5,899 nt of DNA from JANQUM01 sp047630355 (lineage in GTDB: Bacteria > Bacteroidota > Bacteroidia > Cytophagales > Spirosomataceae): positions 1-5,899 of the forward strand of contig JBLHXN010000181.1 of the NCBI GenBank assembly GCA_047630355.1. The letters run 5' to 3'. Both the position numbers and the translations under genes were made by a program. Positions 5,748 to 5,899 of the stretch are shown here, piece by piece (the first letter of the stretch is position 1; each line of letters opens with the position of its first letter). Under the pieces are notes generated by a model. The model saw only the letters and a list, made by a program, of their open reading frames with translations. It did no database searches and had not been told where the DNA came from.

Positions 5748-5899
5748 CTACACTTTAACCTTCAAGCCTTCGTTTCCAAGTAACGTATTTTCGAAAACTT
5801 CTTTAGCTTCAATCAAGTGAGTTTCTACTTCTTTGTAGCGGGATGAATAATGCCCAATAATGAGTTGTTTGACGTTGGCTTGTTTCGCAATTAGTCCGG
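5748..5899 (-). CDS. rnz: Ribonuclease Z, C-terminal end only
   Basis: The minus-strand frame enters from the right window edge and ends at TAG 5750-5748, giving 49 residues. AKQANVKQLIIGHYSSRYKE matches the C-terminal signature of tRNase Z, where the His of GH(F/Y)SxRY is one of the zinc ligands; the following EAKEVFENTLLGNEG is the usual terminal helix and strand. RNase Z is the metallo-beta-lactamase-fold endonuclease that cuts the 3' trailer from tRNA precursors. The HxHxDH motif and start lie outside the window. It is convergent with the thioesterase gene. Confidence 0.9.
   Translation of the reverse strand, partial: GLIAKQANVKQLIIGHYSSRYKEVETHLIEAKEVFENTLLGNEGLKVKV

Overview
The window looks like a chromosomal segment of a Bacteroidota bacterium, most likely a flavobacterium. 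Three things point there: A/T-leaning codon use with TAA, TAG and TGA all used as stops, a TTG-N19-TAnnTTTG promoter, and protein sequences that read like flavobacterial versions of their families. The assignment rests on recalled family sequences and was not searched.

Layout. Positions 2-121 (+) are the 3' end of a FAD-dependent amino-acid-oxidase-type oxidoreductase. Positions 137-1245 (+) hold a nearly full-length but inactivated Fic (DUF4172-type) protein gene with a lost start frame and two Trp codons turned into stops (TAG at 190-192, TGA at 748-750). Positions 1246-1884 are an A/T-rich stretch with a frame-broken small membrane-anchored protein gene on the minus strand (1291-1712) and a further coding-like scrap. 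Positions 1885-3438 (-) are an intact biotin-dependent acyl-CoA carboxylase beta (carboxyltransferase) subunit. A 66-base divergent promoter region follows. Then on the plus strand come a group III truncated hemoglobin gene that lost its 3' part (3505-~3780), an intact alpha/beta-hydrolase (3773-4438) and an inosine/xanthosine triphosphatase (yjjX, 4426-4980) whose start overlaps the hydrolase end. After a 148-base gap come a hotdog-fold acyl-CoA thioesterase (5129-5659), an intergenic hairpin (5661-5705), and the convergent 3' end of ribonuclease Z (5748-5899, -).

How the genes relate. The intact genes are housekeeping: carboxylation of short acyl-CoAs, hydrolysis of acyl-CoA and other esters, cleansing of deaminated purine nucleotides, and tRNA 3'-end processing. 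The hydrolase and yjjX are translationally coupled and probably share the promoter that once served the hemoglobin gene. The most unusual aspect is gene decay: three loci (Fic, the small minus-strand gene, the hemoglobin) are broken in ways that can be read base by base. I found no CRISPR array, tRNA, rRNA, transposase or phage gene, and no convincing undescribed multi-gene system.
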